From contig JBGQBN010000009.1 in NCBI GenBank assembly GCA_041494805.1, positions 44,012-108,011 of the forward strand: DNA of 64,000 nucleotides, read 5' to 3'. The translations under genes were made by a program, and so were the position numbers. Shown in pieces: positions 7,433 through 15,140 of this stretch; the first letter of the stretch is position 1; every line of letters starts with the position of its first letter. Below the pieces are notes generated by a model, which ran no database searches, had not been told where the DNA came from, and saw nothing but the letters and a program-made list of their open reading frames with translations. The DNA is from JBGQBN01 sp041494805 (lineage in GTDB: Bacteria; Acidobacteriota; Terriglobia; Terriglobales; Acidobacteriaceae).

Positions 7433-8533
7433 ATGCGGACGAAACCAGAGGCTCGCCCAACAAGGGAAATCAAATCGATTGCAGCAAAAACCTTTGTCGA
7501 CGACTACGTCTATCGGATTGATCTCGATGCGGATTACCAGCGCGAAAAGATATGGTCACGAGAGGACCAAGAAAAGCTTATCGACTCGATCATTCAAAAC
7601 ATCGACATACCGAAAATCTATCTCGCGCGGATAAAAGGTAAGGAGAACTTTGACTACGAGTGTATTGACGGAAAACAGAGGATGGCAACTCTCCTCAATT
7701 TCTTCAAGCCGGAACAACCGACAGATAGCCCGCTGACAGTCAGAGTCGCCGGAGAACGATACACGTATAAAAGGCTCCGGTCGGATTTGCCGACCCTTGC
7801 CGATAAAGTGGACAATTACCAATTGACGTTTGTTATTTACCCTCAGATCGACGACGAAGAGTTCCTTCGGGAGATATTTCGCCGCCTACAACTAGGGGTT
7901 AGGCTCAATTCTGGTGAGCTGTTGAAGTCGCACACAGGTACAATTCGAGACTTCGTCTACAAGGAAATGGGAAAGGAAGCTCCATTCCTAAGGCGTACCA
8001 AACTATCAGAGAAGAGGTTCTCAAGACAGTTTACGCTCGCCCAAATCTGCATCAATTCCTTTAGTCGGAGCGAGACAGGGGGCTTCGTAAGGGCGCGCTA
8101 TGGCGATCTCGAGGACTTTTTCAAGGACAAGGATGATTTGGACCAGAACGACGGAAACCTAAATCGGATACGGACGGTGCTCAAGAACACGGAGAAGTAT
8201 TTCGGTGAGGGGGCGGAGAGTATTACAAGTAGGGCTGTGGCCGTGTCGGCGTATCTTTTTTGCGAGGAATTGTACTTACAGAAAAAGCCATCCCAAATCG
8301 AGGAGTTCGCAGAGTTTTACGTAAAACTACTAGGGGGAATTAAGGAAAACCTAAGGCTATTGAGCAAATTCAAAGAGCCCACAAATCCAGGGGTGCTGGA
8401 AGGATTTCAAAAATACATCTCTCAGGCTTCAGTTGAATCGTATGCCATAAAGAGACGGCATTTGTTTCTGGAAAAGGCGTTCGGATATTTCGTCAGTTCA
8501 AAGACGAAGGGCAAAATCATTGGCGCGAGTTAG
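7433..8533 (+). CDS. DUF262 (GmrS-like / ParB-fold) domain protein
   Basis: This 366-residue protein carries the DUF262 hallmarks in its first 160 residues: DYQREKIWSREDQEKLIDSI, then IPKIYL, the IDGKQRMATLLNFF motif (DGKQR at residues 79-83, a variant of the DGQQR NTP-binding motif), and FRRLQLGVRLNSGELLKS. DUF262 proteins include the nucleotide-binding half of type IV restriction enzymes such as GmrSD. No HNH or DUF1524 nuclease motif is visible in the C-terminal 200 residues, so the partner effector is probably the SIR2 protein encoded 12 bp upstream. The sequence is AT-richer than its surroundings. It converges with the methyltransferase gene, with 13 bp between their stops. Confidence 0.85.
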   Translation: MRTKPEARPTREIKSIAAKTFVDDYVYRIDLDADYQREKIWSREDQEKLIDSIIQNIDIPKIYLARIKGKENFDYECIDGKQRMATLLNFFKPEQPTDSPLTVRVAGERYTYKRLRSDLPTLADKVDNYQLTFVIYPQIDDEEFLREIFRRLQLGVRLNSGELLKSHTGTIRDFVYKEMGKEAPFLRRTKLSEKRFSRQFTLAQICINSFSRSETGGFVRARYGDLEDFFKDKDDLDQNDGNLNRIRTVLKNTEKYFGEGAESITSRAVAVSAYLFCEELYLQKKPSQIEEFAEFYVKLLGGIKENLRLLSKFKEPTNPGVLEGFQKYISQASVESYAIKRRHLFLEKAFGYFVSSKTKGKIIGAS

Positions 8534-8546
8534 TGCCTTGCAATCG

Positions 8547-9851
8547 CTACACATCCTTGATAAAACACAGAACTGACTCAGTCGCTGAACTCGCGTTTCG
8601 ATAGTTTCGTGATCTGGGATTAATGCTGCCAAAGGTTCGCCTGATCGGGAAATTAACCTGACGGCGAAGCTCGAGGGAGGCTGAAAAGGCCATCTCAGCG
8701 AAGATCGCAGCGAGGTCGATGTGCGTATCTTTGAAGTATGAGTCTTGGACGACAAGGACACACTGAGCCTGCCGCTTGAGACATCGGCTGACCTCCGAAA
8801 ACGATCTTGCCATCGCGGCAAAGTATTGAACGTAGGTCTTGTGGTAGTAAGACTTCGCCGCTTTCGATGAGTGATTGCGGATTCGTTCAAGCAATGCAAG
8901 GCAAGTGTTTCCCCACGACGCGTTCGGATCGGGTGTCTCTGCGTGGATGGTGGGTGTTCCTATGAGCCGGCTCCGAAGTTCGGCCAAGCGTGTGTCGACC
9001 TGAAAGCCCAAAACCGCCAGTTCTGGCGAGGTCGCTACGCCGTAGTCAATCCTGGTGCAATATGGCGGCGATGAGAGCACGAAATCAATTACTTCACGCC
9101 GAACTGGCAGCTTTTCCGAGGAAGCCACCCCGATCGTAAAGTCGGCTGCGCAACGCTCCCACTCCCCCGGCATTGACAAAGAACCGAACACCATTTCTGT
9201 AACATGATCCGCAAAGCACTCCCTTACGTCCGATGCCGCCGGCCTAATTCGAGAACTAGTTGTGCGAGGCCGTGTTATCCATGTGGGATTCGATCCTTTG
9301 AAGCGATGGAGCAGCGAGCGCACAGCACGGAACAAGGCAACGTAGAAGAAAGCGGCAAGGCTCGATAGATCCCGAATTGAGTCCAACGCGTCCCCGCCGT
9401 CTGTTGCGGAAACTAGGAGTGCGTAAATGACGCGTTCGATGCGACGAACAGCTACGGCGGCATCGGGCGCAAACCAAATTCGCAGCGGATCTCTAGCCTC
9501 GTACCCTCTCCTGGTGAGCGCCGCCTTCCTGAGGATGTCGGCGAGTAACGGGGCAATGCTCGCAACTTCGCACTGTGGAAGCAGTCTAGCCTTTGCTACC
9601 ACGGCCATGACTGGATTGAGGTCGAATCCAATCGCCTTATAGCCATTCAACACGGCAGAAGAGGTTGTGGTTCCACTGCCATTCCAAGGATCCATCAGTG
9701 CGGACCCCTTGGCTAGAGAGCTGCTAGCTATAAGTTGCCGTGCAAATTCGCTCGAAAATCCCGCATAGTATGGGAACCACTGGTCTCTGCCGACTTGGGC
9801 AGCAGGCCCCCTTTTCGGGTTCGTGATAACGAGTTTTTCGCATGGCGCCAA
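8547..9851 (-). CDS. DNA methyltransferase (amino-methylating)
   Basis: This 434-residue protein has the AdoMet-binding motif DPWNGSGTTTSSA near residues 53-65 and a catalytic SSPPYCTRIDY motif (S-P-P-Y, motif IV) near residue 265. The order I then IV and the SPPY variant suggest an N4-cytosine or N6-adenine methylase. The N-terminal RDQWFPYYAGFSSEFARQLI is typical of a family of solitary or defence-linked methylases. It starts with TTG; no better in-frame start is visible. It is convergent with the SIR2-DUF262 operon and could mark self DNA for that system, as in restriction-modification, but this is an inference from adjacency. Confidence 0.8.
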   Translation of the reverse strand: MAPCEKLVITNPKRGPAAQVGRDQWFPYYAGFSSEFARQLIASSSLAKGSALMDPWNGSGTTTSSAVLNGYKAIGFDLNPVMAVVAKARLLPQCEVASIAPLLADILRKAALTRRGYEARDPLRIWFAPDAAVAVRRIERVIYALLVSATDGGDALDSIRDLSSLAAFFYVALFRAVRSLLHRFKGSNPTWITRPRTTSSRIRPAASDVRECFADHVTEMVFGSLSMPGEWERCAADFTIGVASSEKLPVRREVIDFVLSSPPYCTRIDYGVATSPELAVLGFQVDTRLAELRSRLIGTPTIHAETPDPNASWGNTCLALLERIRNHSSKAAKSYYHKTYVQYFAAMARSFSEVSRCLKRQAQCVLVVQDSYFKDTHIDLAAIFAEMAFSASLELRRQVNFPIRRTFGSINPRSRNYRNASSATESVLCFIKDV

Positions 9852-9922
9852 ATTGACGTTCCTAGCTGAGTGCCGAGAGGCTGAATCACATCGTACTAGA
9901 CTCGGATACTTGCTACCATATC

Positions 9923-10214
9923 CTAGTCACCCACAAACGCAAGTTGCTTCGTGCTCAGCGCGTTGAGAGCGTTCTGCATCTCTTGGTCGATCTCCGATTC
10001 CTCGACTCTGCTCTCCAAAATCACGGGGATTTCCCGAGGAATGAGGCGGGCTACTTTCTGAAAGGCGAGAGCGGACTGGAGGCTCAGAGCGTCGTGCCTG
10101 CTTTGCGAGAAGGAAGAGCAGCGGCGGAGCGTTGCCTACGGGAATACGAAGATTGAGAATCCTCGCATCACTTGGGAAATGGTCGATCAAGAGGCTGACG
10201 CGCTCGGCGATCAA
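9923..10214 (-). pseudogene. Frameshifted remnant of a small gene
   Basis: Two minus-strand frames join into one plausible protein. The first part reads IAERVSLLIDHFPSDARIL, then PVGNAPPLLFLLAKQAR. After a shift near 10,105-10,120 another frame continues with DALSLQSALAFQKVARLIP and VILESRVEESEIDQEMQNAL, ending at a TAG (9,923-9,925). Each half has normal amphipathic composition but neither frame alone is sensible throughout. The 5' side runs into the palindrome cluster at 10,227, so the gene is probably broken. The family is not recognised. Confidence 0.4.
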
Positions 10215-10226
10215 AGGTAGAGTCCA

Positions 10227-10365
10227 CAGGGGCTAAAGCCCATCTGAAGGAGCGTCTGACGCGGCGGTGAAGCGCCAAAGCAGATTCCTCACCGCTGAAG
10301 CGGTTCGGAATGACAAATTGGGGGAGCGCGTTGCGGCACGGCTGAAGCCGTGCCCTCCCGATTAC
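10227..10365. repeat. Composite of dispersed palindromic repeats
   Basis: Three common elements are packed together: CAGGGGCTAAAGCCC (10,227-10,241), a GATTCCTCACC...GGAATGACA unit (about 10,283-10,315), and GGCACGGCTGAAGCCGTGCC with its CTCCCG tail (10,335-10,360). The first and last recur at 38,174-38,275 in the same order. Confidence 0.7.
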
Positions 10366-10466
10366 TTCGGCCACGGCGAACACAATTCCGATCAGTAGCA
10401 GAGACTCGGGTGAACGCGTGTCGAAAAGACACCATAGAACCTGATGGATGGGAGGTTGGCCGAGAC

Positions 10467-10472
10467 TATAAT
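10467..10472 (+). promoter_or_regulatory. -10 hexamer immediately before the HTH gene
   Basis: A perfect TATAAT lies 6 bp before the ATG at 10,479. If used, transcription would start at or within a base or two of the start codon and make a leaderless mRNA. No clear -35 is visible at the expected position, and there is no Shine-Dalgarno sequence, which agrees with leaderless initiation. Confidence 0.35.
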
Positions 10473-10478
10473 AAATAT

Positions 10479-10733
10479 ATGGCGCACCCGATCAAAGTTG
10501 ACAACAGTCGGCCAGCCACGGTTCACGACACTGCCAGGACGCTTGGTGTCTCGAAAACGCGGACCGATGAACTCGTCCGACAAGTACGGCGAATGATCTA
10601 TAGGGATGCCAAAACTGGGCAAGTCGTGATCCGGGCCAGGGGCTCAAGAAAGATCGCTGGAAACAATAGCTCCCGCAATGGCAGCACGAGAGTCCACAAA
10701 ACAAAATCGCGGCGCGCCAAAGCCTCGCGTTAG
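10479..10733 (+). CDS. Small HTH protein, likely antitoxin or regulator
   Basis: This encodes 84 residues. Residues about 14-40 (TVHDTARTLGVSKTRTDELV) fit a helix-turn-helix of the type that recognises DNA, and the last 30 residues are strongly basic (SRKIAGNNSSRNG, then KTKSRRAKASR). The longer frame from 10,350 includes repeat sequence, so ATG 10,479 is preferred. It overlaps the next gene by 56 bp in another frame, an arrangement that usually reflects tight co-expression, as in toxin-antitoxin pairs. The function as autoregulator or antitoxin is inferred. Confidence 0.6.
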   Translation: MAHPIKVDNSRPATVHDTARTLGVSKTRTDELVRQVRRMIYRDAKTGQVVIRARGSRKIAGNNSSRNGSTRVHKTKSRRAKASR

Positions 10734-11325
10734 CGCGGGATCGGTTTTCCTCAATATCCCGTACGACGCAGGGTTTGAAAATCTTCTGCTGGCTTATATC
10801 GCCGCCGTCAGCGCATTTGGATTCACTCCTCGCGCAACGTTAGAAATACCATTTGGCCAGCGACGTCTTGACCGCATTCTCACGCTGATTCAGCAATCCA
10901 AGTATTCGATCCATGATCTTTCGCGGGTACAGCTTGACCGCAACTCTCCCAGGACTCCGCGCTTCAACATGCCGTTTGAGCTTGGACTCACGGTGGCTTT
11001 GGAGAAAACCGCACATCCGGACCATGCCTGGGTGGTATGCGAATCGATGCGGCATCGAATCAGCAAGTCTTTGAGCGATCTTGCGGGTACGGATGCGTAC
11101 ATTCACGATGGCACAATCAAGGGAGTGTTTCGTGAGGTGGGCAACGCGTTTGTGGGAAGCAATCGCCAGCCGACAGTGACGGAGATGCTGCAGATTTACC
11201 GGGTGCTCAGAGCACAGTTCGAGGGTATCTTGCGAAGAGCGGGCGCGCGAGATGCGTTTAACGCAAGAGTGTTCAAGGAGCTCTGCGTCCTGGCTAGCAC
11301 AGCGGCGGATGAGTTGGCGATTTGA
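10678..11325 (+). CDS. TIR-like / nucleoside-deoxyribosyltransferase-like fold protein
   Basis: This 215-residue protein reads as a Rossmann-like fold: a first strand VFLNIPYDAGFENLLLAYI (residues 23-41), then GFTPR, RRLDRILTLIQQSKYSIHDL (62-81), and RFNMPFELGLTVALEK with Glu near 101. In TIR-like and NDT-like enzymes a conserved Glu in a similar N-x-x-F-E-x-G segment cleaves the glycosidic bond of NAD or nucleosides. The SIHDLS strand takes the place of the second substrate loop. It overlaps an HTH gene and sits 2 kb from a SIR2-like gene, which suggests a nucleotide-depleting effector. The assignment rests on motif pattern only. Confidence 0.55.
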   Translation: MAARESTKQNRGAPKPRVSAGSVFLNIPYDAGFENLLLAYIAAVSAFGFTPRATLEIPFGQRRLDRILTLIQQSKYSIHDLSRVQLDRNSPRTPRFNMPFELGLTVALEKTAHPDHAWVVCESMRHRISKSLSDLAGTDAYIHDGTIKGVFREVGNAFVGSNRQPTVTEMLQIYRVLRAQFEGILRRAGARDAFNARVFKELCVLASTAADELAI

Positions 11326-11363
11326 GCTCTTTTTCAAGCCGTCGAGCATTTGAGATAGAAAAA

Positions 11364-11405
11364 TCCCCACCCTAGCGCAAAGGACGCGCTAGGATGGGGC
11401 ACCCG
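11364..11405. repeat. Palindromic repeat, CCTAGCGC...GCGCTAGG type, copy 1
   Basis: CCCCACCCTAGCGC and GCGCTAGGATGGGG form a long stem with a short loop, followed by GCACCCGGC. A near-identical copy lies at 11,927-11,965. The two copies flank the DUF4440-like gene on either side in the same orientation. Confidence 0.75.
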
Positions 11406-11451
11406 GCGCGGATCTGAAATCGGCCGGCCTGCTGCTTTCGAGGAGGAATTG

Positions 11452-11916
11452 ATGATTGGTAAGCCATCTCTTGCGGTCATGATTTGCGTTCTTTTCTTTG
11501 GTGGTTTTTCTGTTCTGGTGGCTGAGGAGGCTGGGCAGAAAGAGGCTGAGGCCTACATCATTGACAGTGAGCGGCAGTGGGCTGAGTCGGTGGTGAACGG
11601 CGACTCCAAACTCATCGAACGGATACTGGCTGATGATTTCGTGGGCGTGGATCCTGACGGGAAGCATTATGACAAAGCGTCGATGGTGGCCGAGACGCGG
11701 GAGGCTCCGAAAGAGTTTGTGTCTAATCATCTGAATGAGGTCAAGGTGCGCTTTTATGGGGACGCGGCGGTGGCGCAGGGCAGCGAGTCGTGGGAGCGGC
11801 GCAGTGGGACTCCGAAGCGCGGACGCTTTGTTTGGACGGATACATGGATCCGGCGCAATGGTAAGTGGCAGATCGTCGCGGCGGAAGATTTGACTGTGGC
11901 CGAAAGTTCACAGTGA
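11452..11916 (+). CDS. Secreted NTF2-like (SnoaL/DUF4440) protein
   Basis: This 154-residue protein has a signal peptide (MIGKPSLAVMICVLFFGGFS, then VLVAEE). The mature part follows the DUF4440 pattern: a first helix with ERQWAESVVNGDSKLIERIL, then ADDFVGVDPDGKHYDK, KVRFYGDAAVAQGSES and a final strand RRNGKWQIVAAEDLTVA. The NTF2 fold binds small ligands; no catalytic residue is evident. A textbook AGGAGG ribosome site precedes the ATG by 5 bases, so ATG 11,452 is chosen over the adjacent TTG. The gene is bracketed by two copies of the same palindromic repeat. Confidence 0.75.
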   Translation: MIGKPSLAVMICVLFFGGFSVLVAEEAGQKEAEAYIIDSERQWAESVVNGDSKLIERILADDFVGVDPDGKHYDKASMVAETREAPKEFVSNHLNEVKVRFYGDAAVAQGSESWERRSGTPKRGRFVWTDTWIRRNGKWQIVAAEDLTVAESSQ

Positions 11917-12220
11917 GGAAAATCCCCATCCTAGCGCAAAAGGCGCGCTAGGATGGGGCACCCCGGCTGGTGGGACCTCGGTTTGCGGGTCGAGATAGAC
12001 ACCACAGGGTCACTTTGTTTCTGTTTGTTTCTGTGGCTGGAAATGTTCGGGGAGACGTTTTCATCTTGACTGGGTCTGGGGTGGGGACAAGAATGTTGCA
12101 ACTGGGCTCTGGTCCGGGCTGTGGGTGGTTCAGTACTTTGAGGAAATCTCATCCCCGGAAGAGTGGAGGCGTAAGGTGAGGCTGGCGAGGATCTCTGGTT
12201 CTGAAAAAACTGTTCTCAGC
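11917..12220. other. Intergenic region with palindrome copy 2
   Basis: The first 50 bp hold the second CCTAGCGC palindrome (11,927-11,965). A TTTCTGTTTGTTTCTGTGG stretch lies near 12,017. The rest should hold the promoter of the HAF-repeat gene; no RNA gene or further ORF is supported. Confidence 0.5.
11927..11965. repeat. Palindromic repeat, CCTAGCGC...GCGCTAGG type, copy 2
   Basis: CCCCATCCTAGCGC and GCGCTAGGATGGGG are exact complements, giving a 14-bp stem. It matches copy 1 at 11,364 almost base for base. Confidence 0.75.
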
Positions 12221-13093
12221 ATGGGGTCGAAGGGCAGGGTTGGCGCTCTACTCCTGCTATTGGCCTGGTTTGCAGTCACCGTACCGTCGGCGCAGGGAAA
12301 AGGTTTCAAGTTGAAGAAGCTTAATCCGCCGGGGACGGGGTTCTCGTTTGCTTTCGGGTTGAATAACAACGGCAGCCTGATGGTGGGCTCGTTCCAGGAT
12401 GCCAAGGGTGGATTGGAGGGATTCGTATATAACTGGGTCAAATACAAAGCGATCGTTTTCCCGGGAGCGGTGAATTTCACCCGAGCCAACGGGGTGAACA
12501 ATGCCAGGACCGTGGTCGGCGATTTTGTAGGGGCGGACACGTTCAACCACGGCTTCCTGCTCAATGGCACTGGCTTCACACAGTATGACGTGCCGGGAGT
12601 GACCTCGACCTCGGTCTACGGAATCAACGACGCGGGGAACCTGGTTGGATTTGCAGGCTTCAATGGAGACAACCAGGGGTTTGTCGACATTGGCGGGACG
12701 GTGACGCTGTTCACGGTGGACGGCGATCCTACGTATGCTTTCTCCATCAATAACGCGAATGCTGTGGTGGGGAACTACCTTGTCCCACCTGCGTTTCTGA
12801 CGCACGGCTTCTCTCGGGACGCGAGTGGCGCGATCACGAAAATCGATTATCCCGGGGCGGCGATAACCTCCTGTCTGGGAATCAACGATTCGGGGGAGAT
12901 TAGCGGGTTTTATGTGGACAGCGCGGATGTGTCCCATGGCTTCATCGAGAAGGATGGTGAGTTTCGGACTTTGCGGCTGCCCGATATTGCGGGCATCAAC
13001 AACCAAGGGATGTTCGTGGGCTCCTATACTGATTCAAACCAGGTCAATTATGGATATGTTGCGTTGCCGCGGCCTGCGGCTTCACCACGATGA
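12221..13093 (+). CDS. Secreted HAF-repeat protein (divergent member)
   Basis: This encodes 290 residues from ATG 12,221, which begins a signal peptide (SKGRVGALLLLLAWFAVTVP, then SAQG); the longer frame from 12,125 adds an unlikely leader. The mature protein is a chain of about 40-residue units with cores such as NNARTVVGDFVG, INDAGNLVGFAGF, INNANAVVGNY and INDSGEISGFYVD. These G-I-N-x-x-G-x-x-V-G units define HAF-family extracellular repeats, probably forming beta-propeller-like blades. The role is unknown. Four more members occur in this window. Confidence 0.75.
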   Translation: MGSKGRVGALLLLLAWFAVTVPSAQGKGFKLKKLNPPGTGFSFAFGLNNNGSLMVGSFQDAKGGLEGFVYNWVKYKAIVFPGAVNFTRANGVNNARTVVGDFVGADTFNHGFLLNGTGFTQYDVPGVTSTSVYGINDAGNLVGFAGFNGDNQGFVDIGGTVTLFTVDGDPTYAFSINNANAVVGNYLVPPAFLTHGFSRDASGAITKIDYPGAAITSCLGINDSGEISGFYVDSADVSHGFIEKDGEFRTLRLPDIAGINNQGMFVGSYTDSNQVNYGYVALPRPAASPR

Positions 13094-13108
13094 AGATTCG
13101 GTTTTTTG

Positions 13109-13136
13109 AGGGCACGACTTCCGTCGTGCCCTTCCC
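13109..13136. repeat. Dispersed palindrome GGGCACGAC...GTCGTGCCC
   Basis: GGGCACGACTTCCGTCGTGC followed by CCTTCCC is a 9-bp stem with a 3-4-base loop lying 15 bp after the HAF gene stop, where it may also terminate transcription. A relative lies at 51,521-51,543. Confidence 0.65.
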
Positions 13137-13334
13137 CACACTATCTTCTTGACTTGTCTCGGCAAAGGGATACAGTTCCCTGGAATCACATATTGACAGG
13201 AATCCGGCCTTTCGTTCTGGAACCGGCCAGCGTTTCTTGCTTACGCCCAATCGGGCGATTGGGCAGAAGTGCTTCATCAGATTCGGGCTCAGCACTTTCG
13301 GCTGGGTTCAAGAAAATCAGACAAGGAGACAATC

Positions 13335-13829
13335 ATGCGCAAACTCGGGTTGGTGGTCTGCTCTATTTTCCTGGTGGCATCCATGGCGATGGCCAAAGAC
13401 AAGCTGGTGTCCTCGTGGAACTGTGGCAAACCGTCGGAAGCACACAGCATTGATGTAGGGGATCAGGCAAATCATACCTATGCAGTCAACAAGACGACTT
13501 GCACCTCCACCAAGGGTGAAGTGGGAGGAGTGCGGGAGAAAGAGGGTGTGGGCACGCAATTCAATGAAGGAATGGGCGACACGACCACGTGGCATGGGGT
13601 ATTTGTGGTGACGTTGGCAAATGGCGACAAGCTGAACTACGGCTATGCCAACGTGGGCAAGGGAACAACCAAAGATGGGCAATTTCAGTTGGGGAACAAT
13701 AAGTGGTCGATGGCGGGTGGGACCGGGAAGTTTGCAAACGCAAAAGGAGAAGGCACCTGTGCGGGGAAGGGGAATGCAGACGGGACGGTTACGTGGGATT
13801 GCACAGGCAGCTACACGCTCACCAAGTAA
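13335..13829 (+). CDS. Small secreted protein of unknown function
   Basis: This encodes 164 residues. ATG 13,335 follows an AAGGAGACAATC ribosome site and begins a signal peptide (MRKLGLVVCSIFLVASMAMA). The mature protein is rich in Gly, Thr and Lys and has a beta-type pattern (WHGVFVVTLANGDKLNYGY, then KWSMAGGTGKFANAKGEG and TVTWDCTGSYTLTK). It contains four cysteines that could make two disulfides. The pattern recalls small secreted beta-barrel proteins but no named family fits. It is transcribed alone. Confidence 0.65.
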   Translation: MRKLGLVVCSIFLVASMAMAKDKLVSSWNCGKPSEAHSIDVGDQANHTYAVNKTTCTSTKGEVGGVREKEGVGTQFNEGMGDTTTWHGVFVVTLANGDKLNYGYANVGKGTTKDGQFQLGNNKWSMAGGTGKFANAKGEGTCAGKGNADGTVTWDCTGSYTLTK

Positions 13830-13904
13830 CGGGCTGGACTGGAAAAGCGGGGCCCAGGCGGGGGCCTCGGCGGCGTTTCTCAGTTGGCTGAGCGTCCGGG
13901 CGGG

Positions 13905-14333
13905 CTAGCGCAAATCGCGGAGCTGAGGAACAGCGCCGATTTCGGTGAGGAAACGGAAAGTGTCCAGCACTTGCCACACTTCTACGCATTTGCCGGCGGC
14001 GAAAAGATTCACGTGGATTCCAGCTGCCGTGACCATCTTCCCGGTGGGAGGGACCCCCAGGAACTCGCCTCTATGGGTGCCGTAAAAGGTGAAGCGGTGG
14101 GCCACTTTCTCGCCGTCGGCGAGGATGTCATCAATTTCAATCCGCATGTCGGGGAATCCCTTCAGCAGGCGGGTGTAGTGGTCGCGCAGCCCGGGGATGC
14201 CGGGTTTGATACGGCTGGAAAAGCCGTGGTGTATGACTGAGCTGTTGTACATTTCGAGGTGGCCTTCCAGGTCTCTGGTCTTAAATCGGAGTGCGGCACG
14301 CTGAAGGGCTTCGATGTTTTCCAGTCGAGGCAT
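13905..14333 (-). CDS. SnoaL-like ester cyclase family protein
   Basis: This 142-residue protein lacks a signal peptide. It follows the SnoaL-like polyketide-cyclase/ester-cyclase pattern: an N-terminal helix with DLEGHLEMYNSSVIHHGF, then GLRDHYTRLLKGFPDMRIEI, HRFTFYGTHRGEFLGVPPTG, and IHVNLFAAGKCVEVWQVLD. The conserved Asp and His of this NTF2 subfamily are present. Members act on small lipophilic compounds, but many are of unknown function. It stands alone between a convergent plus-strand gene and a small minus-strand membrane gene. Confidence 0.75.
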   Translation of the reverse strand: MPRLENIEALQRAALRFKTRDLEGHLEMYNSSVIHHGFSSRIKPGIPGLRDHYTRLLKGFPDMRIEIDDILADGEKVAHRFTFYGTHRGEFLGVPPTGKMVTAAGIHVNLFAAGKCVEVWQVLDTFRFLTEIGAVPQLRDLR

Positions 14334-14436
14334 AGGTTCCCTTGGAATAGATTTTGGAGGTGCTTGCCCACAAAACCTGTGACACCCCCATTACCTTCAC
14401 CACCCTGGGCATCACACTGGCGCTTCCGGAGGCAAG

Positions 14437-14745
14437 CTAGCGTCCGAAGCGCTGTACCACGAAACCGATGATGGCGCCGCCGACCGCTCCCAGGCCGATG
14501 ATGGGGGCGTAGGCTTTGGTAATGATCGCATCGGCGAGGCTCAGCAGGACGCCGATCAACAGGCCCATGGCCCAGCCCGGCCAATTCAACTGAATTGCCC
14601 CAATCACCAAACCTATGGAGAAGCGGTTGATGAATGCGCCTGTGATGGCAGCACGCTTGTCGGGAAAGCTCATGGGCAGCATCAGAACAACGTCCAGCAA
14701 TCCGAACACAAGGCCGGAAATGATCCCCAGCATTAGGCGTGACAT
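14437..14745 (-). CDS. Small integral membrane protein
   Basis: This encodes 102 residues with three or four hydrophobic segments (about residues 3-22, 45-60, 63-75, 82-97) and several glycines (LMLGIISGLVFGLLDVVLML, then IGLGAVGGAIIGFVVQRFG). This resembles small inner-membrane proteins with glycine-zipper segments. No family is assigned. It is in the same direction as the SnoaL-like gene and could be co-transcribed with it, about 100 bp apart. Confidence 0.6.
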   Translation of the reverse strand: MSRLMLGIISGLVFGLLDVVLMLPMSFPDKRAAITGAFINRFSIGLVIGAIQLNWPGWAMGLLIGVLLSLADAIITKAYAPIIGLGAVGGAIIGFVVQRFGR

Positions 14746-15140
14746 GCGGCAAAGGCTAGCACGATTTGGAGCACGTCATCAAATGGAAGTGGGGGTGGGC
14801 ATAGCCTCCACCTCACGGCGCAACGAGTCCAGGAACAGTCTCTAATTGTAAAGGAGCCGGTCTGTTCTGAATCTGGAACAAAAACACGAAGGGTTAACTT
14901 CCTGCGCGCTGCCCGTGTACACATGAGACATACGCGGGGCCTTTCGCTTCTGCCATCCCCTCGGTGGTTCGAAGGGCTCCGCACCTTACCCTTGCACCCC
15001 ATTGCACTTCACCGCCCCCTGCAATCGAGGAGAGTGAACCACAACCCCACGAAATGAAGACAGAGTGCCTTGCGGCTGGGGCGGTTCCCGGCGACGGTTC
15101 GGCGTCTTGTCGATATAAACTAGCCTTCAGGGAAAAAGTG
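14746..15140. other. Divergent intergenic region, 395 bp
   Basis: This separates the minus-strand membrane gene from the plus-strand ICMT-like gene and should hold two promoters. Several out-of-frame ORFs cross it but none has protein-like composition. No RNA gene or repeat stands out. Confidence 0.4.

Larger units (their letters stand above)
9852..10478. other. 627-bp gene-poor stretch in the accessory island
   Basis: From left to right it holds the methyltransferase promoter side, a decayed minus-strand ORF (9,923-10,214), a cluster of dispersed palindromes (10,227-10,365), and a possible promoter directly before the HTH gene. No intact gene is supported. Confidence 0.5.

Noticed and set aside
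8498..8899. Minus-strand 133-aa frame overlapping the DUF262 gene and methylase
   Set aside because: Shadow frame of the methyltransferase gene.
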